A stretch of 64,000 nucleotides of DNA from Eudorina sp. 2006-703-Eu-15. Taxonomy: Eukaryota; Chlorophyta; Chlorophyceae; Chlamydomonadales; Volvocaceae. The stretch spans positions 1,240,001 through 1,304,000 of the forward strand of contig BDSI01000016.1 of NCBI GenBank assembly GCA_003117195.1, read 5' to 3'. The notes under the pieces were generated by a model. It had not been told where the DNA came from and searched no databases. It worked only from the letters and a program-made list of their open reading frames with translations. Each line of letters starts with the position of its first letter. Positions within the stretch are counted from its first letter, which is position 1. The position numbers and the translations under genes are program-made. Below are positions 61,139 through 64,000 of this stretch, one piece after another.

Positions 61139-61487
61139 CTTGAGCTGCTCTTGCAAACTGTGAGGTACCCTCCGTCGTCAGCCTATGTCACAGTGATCGA
61201 TCAGCGTGCCTTGAAATATGTGAGCCCGGCCTGCTTTTAAGCACAGTGTAGAGGAGAAAGTGCCTGACATGGTATGTTGAAAGACGACAAATGGGTTGAT
61301 AGGCATCAAGCAAGAAGTTTCGTAAATAGTAGGGAATGCCATGTACAGAGTGCAGTGCCATGGCGTAGATTGCTTTTGAGAACGGTGCTTAGGGACGGAG
61401 CCGTACGAGTCCTCCGGAGAAGAAAAGAGGGCGACACCCCACACATGTCCCTCCTTTTCCTGCGTGCATTTAGCCCTTGCGGTCAAA
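61139..61487. promoter_or_regulatory. Shared promoter region (six-Cys protein / eL38)
   Basis: 349 bp between divergent start codons. No clear TATA box is seen. A strong bidirectional promoter is expected from the ribosomal-protein neighbour, which is inference. Confidence 0.5.
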
Positions 61488-62136
61488 ATGGTGAGCTACA
61501 CAAATTATTGAAGCATTGCTTACAGATTTGCGCCGCCTGTGAAGCTATAGACGTTTTTCGTTTGTGCCCCACGCCGCGCAGCCGAAGCAGATTCACGAGA
61601 TCAAGGACTTCTTGCTGACCGCCCGTCGCAAGGACGCGCGGTCTGTCAAGATCAAGAAGTTTAACGGCGTGACCAAGTTCAAGGTCCGGTGCTCCCAGTA
61701 CCTGTACACTCTGTGCGTTGCGGACTCGGACAAGGCGGATAAGCTCAAGCAGTCCCTGCCCCCTGGTGAGCAGCGCACAGCTTTACCTGCGGCTTGGAGC
61801 TTGGGGCGGCGGATGCGCGCCGTCAGGCCGGTGCCGACGCGGCTCACGCGCACGGTCGCCTTCATTTAATTTTGTTATCCATTTAACCAGCTCTCTCAAT
61901 TCTGCTAGTTGGGTTCATACTGCCGGGGCCCACCGCGCATCCTGGGGGTTTGGGGCTCTGTAACCGTGAACACAAGTTTGATGGCCGGTCTGTAAAATTG
62001 CACGTTCGAAAGTGTGAAAACGTTTTCCTTGCATGCTCTCACTGTCTATGACGTTTTACGAGACGCCACCCCCACCCCACGCCCTCCGCTCTTCCTTTGC
62101 CGCTTTCCCGCAGGCCTCTCCGTCCAGGAGATCTAA
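61488..62136 (+). CDS. RPL38: 60S ribosomal protein eL38
   Basis: Cytosolic large-subunit ribosomal protein eL38, 69 residues. Three exons: 61488-61490 (the ATG alone), 61582-61765 and 62114-62136 (TAA); 210 nt. The protein begins [20 protein letters not shown] and ends [15 protein letters not shown], which fits eL38 along its full length. The intron directly after the start codon (ATG|GTGAGC) is a common arrangement in ribosomal-protein genes. It explains why the conserved frame appears to lack a start. A TGTAA lies 31 nt past the stop, giving a short 3' UTR suited to a highly expressed gene. Confidence 0.98.
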
Positions 62137-62166
62137 GCAGCATGTCGGGAACCCGGGGAGTGTTAA

Positions 62167-62171
62167 TGTAA
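62167..62171 (+). terminator. RPL38: TGTAA poly(A) signal of eL38
   Basis: TGTAA 31 nt downstream of the eL38 stop codon. Confidence 0.8.
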
Positions 62172-62397
62172 CGCAGGACGTGAGCCCCTGAGCCCCTTTG
62201 CCAACCAATTCATCGACCACGCATGCACCTGGGGTTCGGGGTAACCGTAGCAGCAGTAGCAGCAGTCGTAATGGCTTCAGCGGGGTGGATAGAGACGAAC
62301 ACCTGCTCAGCCGGTCATCAAAATAGTTGCTCCCTCCTCGGTTGGCGGCAGACAGGCGTCATACCGGTAGCAGAGCCCGAGGCAATGTTTGTGCGTT

Positions 62398-62402
62398 TTA
62401 CA
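62398..62402 (-). terminator. TGTAA poly(A) signal of the minus-strand gene at the right edge
   Basis: TTACA on the + strand, about 34 nt beyond the minus-strand stop at 62436. With the eL38 signal it makes a tight tail-to-tail pair, the two signals being about 230 bp apart. Confidence 0.6.
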
Positions 62403-62435
62403 GGGGTTGCGCGTCATATACGGGTTGTGCGTAAG

Positions 62436-64000
62436 TCAGGAGACAGCCAGGCCAGCGGCGAGGCACGCGAGGCACTCGTCCAGGATGAATTCGGCGTCAG
62501 CCAGTGCCGCAACCGTGTCCGCAGCCGTGTCGGCGGCAGCTCTCGGCAACTCATCATCTGGCCCTCGAACGAAACGCCCCTCAGCGCCCCCACCCATTGG
62601 GCTCTCGTGCAACCCGTAGGGCGTTGTGGCCGTTTCAAGGCGAGGGACAAAACGTTGTTGCACCTGACCAACCACGTCATCGCACACGGACTGCATGCCC
62701 GCCTGCAGCACGGCAGTGCGCTCTCGGAGCTGGACCCAAGCATCCGCATCCGGGGCATCGCCCGAATCCACCCCCACGCCACAGAAACGACCAAACCCAC
62801 CATCCGTGTCAGCACCGGGTGCAACCGCAATGCCAAGCGTGCGGACCAGCTCTCGAACCATCTCTGCGTCAGCCGCGTCTTTCGCCCCGCGGGCCGCAGA
62901 CCCCCTGAGAAGACTCGCAGTGACACGATTCAGCTCCGCGGAAGTGGAACAGCCGCCGAGGCGTGGTGGTGCTGCTGTGGAGGGCACTGCCGTGGCTGGC
63001 AACCTTGACGTCGCCACAGCAACAGCAGCGGACGACCCACAGAACGGCGAGGCAGCCGAAGTTGAATTTCCAATAGGGACCTCCGTGCCGGCTAAGGGCA
63101 TCGTTGTTGCGCCGGTCCATGCGGCGATCCTCTCCTCCTCCTCCGGCCTAACCAGTCGTCGTTGTCGCAGCAGCAGCTCCACCGCCGCTCCCTCCACGGC
63201 CTCCAGGCACGACATTGATCGGACCCCGCAGGCGTCACAGGCAGCGGCCGCGGCGTCCCCGCCCTCCTGCCCCCCTTGACCGCCGTCGCCGCTGCTGCCG
63301 CCCCCGCCCCCATCCGCATCCGCCTGCGCGTGCGCCCTGCACCCCTCCGCCCGGACGCACGTGCAGGCGGGCAGCAGGCGCAGCGCCCGCGCCCACACCC
63401 GCAGCGCCGCCAACAGCGCCGCGCGCCGCTCCGAGTCGCTCACCAGCGGCTGCACCCCCACCTGCGGCTGCGGCTGCTCCGTGTATCCGCCCCGTCCGCC
63501 CGCCGCCCGGCCCCGGCCCCAACCGCACCGCCCGGCGGCGCTGCCGAACCGTCCGCCCGCGCCCACGCCATCCCAAGCCGCCGTACACTCCGTCGGCGCC
63601 GGACGCGGCGGAGCCTCCGGGAGCCTCCGGCCAGCCGCGGCCTCACAGCACGACGGATCCCCCGACCGCGGGACCGGGCGCGGCGGCAGCAACTCCGCCA
63701 CCAGCCACGACGCTGTGCGGCCCAGGGCGCCCAGCAGCGAACCGGACGCGAGCAGTGAGCCGGGGGGCCGTGCGCCCCGGAGGGGTCCCTCCTTGGTGAG
63801 GGTGAGGGTGCGGGTGAGGGGGAGTGGCAGGGTCGCCGCCGCCTGCCGGGGGTCCGCTGACTGGAGGCTGGAGATCTGCTCATCCGTCAGCTGCAGAACC
63901 GCCTCGAAGGGCGCCGTCAGGAGCGCAACTGCCGCCGCAGGGCAGGGGGCGCCTCGGGCTGCCCGGAGCAGCTGCCACAGACACCGCGAGAGGGGCGCCG
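62436..64000 (-). CDS. Unidentified large protein, C-terminal 520 residues; 5' end outside window
   Basis: I do not recognise this gene. One frame stays open from the window edge to the TGA/TAA-type stop at 62436, 521 codons, too long for chance even at this GC content. Ordered segments alternate with Gly/Ala/Ser linkers. The upstream part has helical stretches such as FEAVLQLTDEQISSLQSADP and ALLAALRVWARALRLLPACT, and a Cys cluster (ACTCVRAEGCRAHA, CDACGVRSMSC). The last 130 residues contain AEMVRELVRTLGIAVAPGAD and a helical WVQLRERTAVLQAGMQSVCD that could be a coiled coil. No catalytic motif or membrane helix is seen. Some of the low-complexity part could be an unspliced intron, but no donor/acceptor pair is needed to keep the frame. 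Confidence 0.7.
   Translation of the reverse strand, partial: APLSRCLWQLLRAARGAPCPAAAVALLTAPFEAVLQLTDEQISSLQSADPRQAAATLPLPLTRTLTLTKEGPLRGARPPGSLLASGSLLGALGRTASWLVAELLPPRPVPRSGDPSCCEAAAGRRLPEAPPRPAPTECTAAWDGVGAGGRFGSAAGRCGWGRGRAAGGRGGYTEQPQPQVGVQPLVSDSERRAALLAALRVWARALRLLPACTCVRAEGCRAHAQADADGGGGGSSGDGGQGGQEGGDAAAAACDACGVRSMSCLEAVEGAAVELLLRQRRLVRPEEEERIAAWTGATTMPLAGTEVPIGNSTSAASPFCGSSAAVAVATSRLPATAVPSTAAPPRLGGCSTSAELNRVTASLLRGSAARGAKDAADAEMVRELVRTLGIAVAPGADTDGGFGRFCGVGVDSGDAPDADAWVQLRERTAVLQAGMQSVCDDVVGQVQQRFVPRLETATTPYGLHESPMGGGAEGRFVRGPDDELPRAAADTAADTVAALADAEFILDECLACLAAGLAVS

Overview
The window looks like nuclear DNA of a GC-rich green alga of the Chlamydomonas/Volvox (volvocine) group. The evidence is many short introns with GTGAGT/GTGCGT donors and CAG acceptors, TGTAA poly(A) signals 3' of several genes, Ala/Gln/Gly/Pro-rich linkers inside conserved proteins, abundant (CA)n and GC-rich minisatellites, and plant-type families (SBP-box factor, plastid CGFS glutaredoxin, TKL receptor kinase). 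All gene models below were spliced by hand; where stated, exon phases close and the total is a multiple of three.

Layout, left to right. DNA ligase 1 (+, C-terminal exons only) runs tail-to-tail into a TFIP11/NTR1-like spliceosome-disassembly factor (-, 12 exons). That gene shares a 730-bp head-to-head promoter with intronless RLP24 (+), a 60S biogenesis factor. A 590-residue Met/Gln/Pro-rich protein of unknown function (-) follows. Next is an 1832-residue SBP-domain transcription factor with an ankyrin-like C-terminal part (-, 9 exons). A 2.5-kb divergent spacer separates it from a ~1894-residue receptor-like kinase (+, ~21 exons over 16 kb) with a Cys-rich, possibly lectin-like ectodomain, one membrane helix and a complete TKL kinase domain. 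After a 5-kb gene-poor stretch come a PTB/PHO4 sodium-phosphate symporter (-, 15 exons) and, head-to-head, a plastid CGFS glutaredoxin (+, 5 exons). The right end holds an isolated mitochondrial-presequence-like exon (+), a small six-cysteine membrane/secreted protein (-), ribosomal protein eL38 (+) and the 3' part of an unidentified gene (-) cut by the window edge.

The genes do not form one pathway. They cover general housekeeping (ligation, splicing, ribosome biogenesis, ribosome), nutrient and redox functions (phosphate uptake, Fe-S/redox) and signalling or transcription (receptor kinase, SBP factor). Strands nearly alternate, so most neighbours share either a promoter or a 3' side. The less ordinary content is the receptor-kinase ectodomain with its 21-nt micro-exon, a lost zinc ligand in the SBP domain, an EF-hand-like loop in the phosphate transporter tail, an over-represented 12-bp palindrome, dispersed intronic repeats (one starting exactly at a splice donor), and an 80-nt foldback inside a transporter intron.
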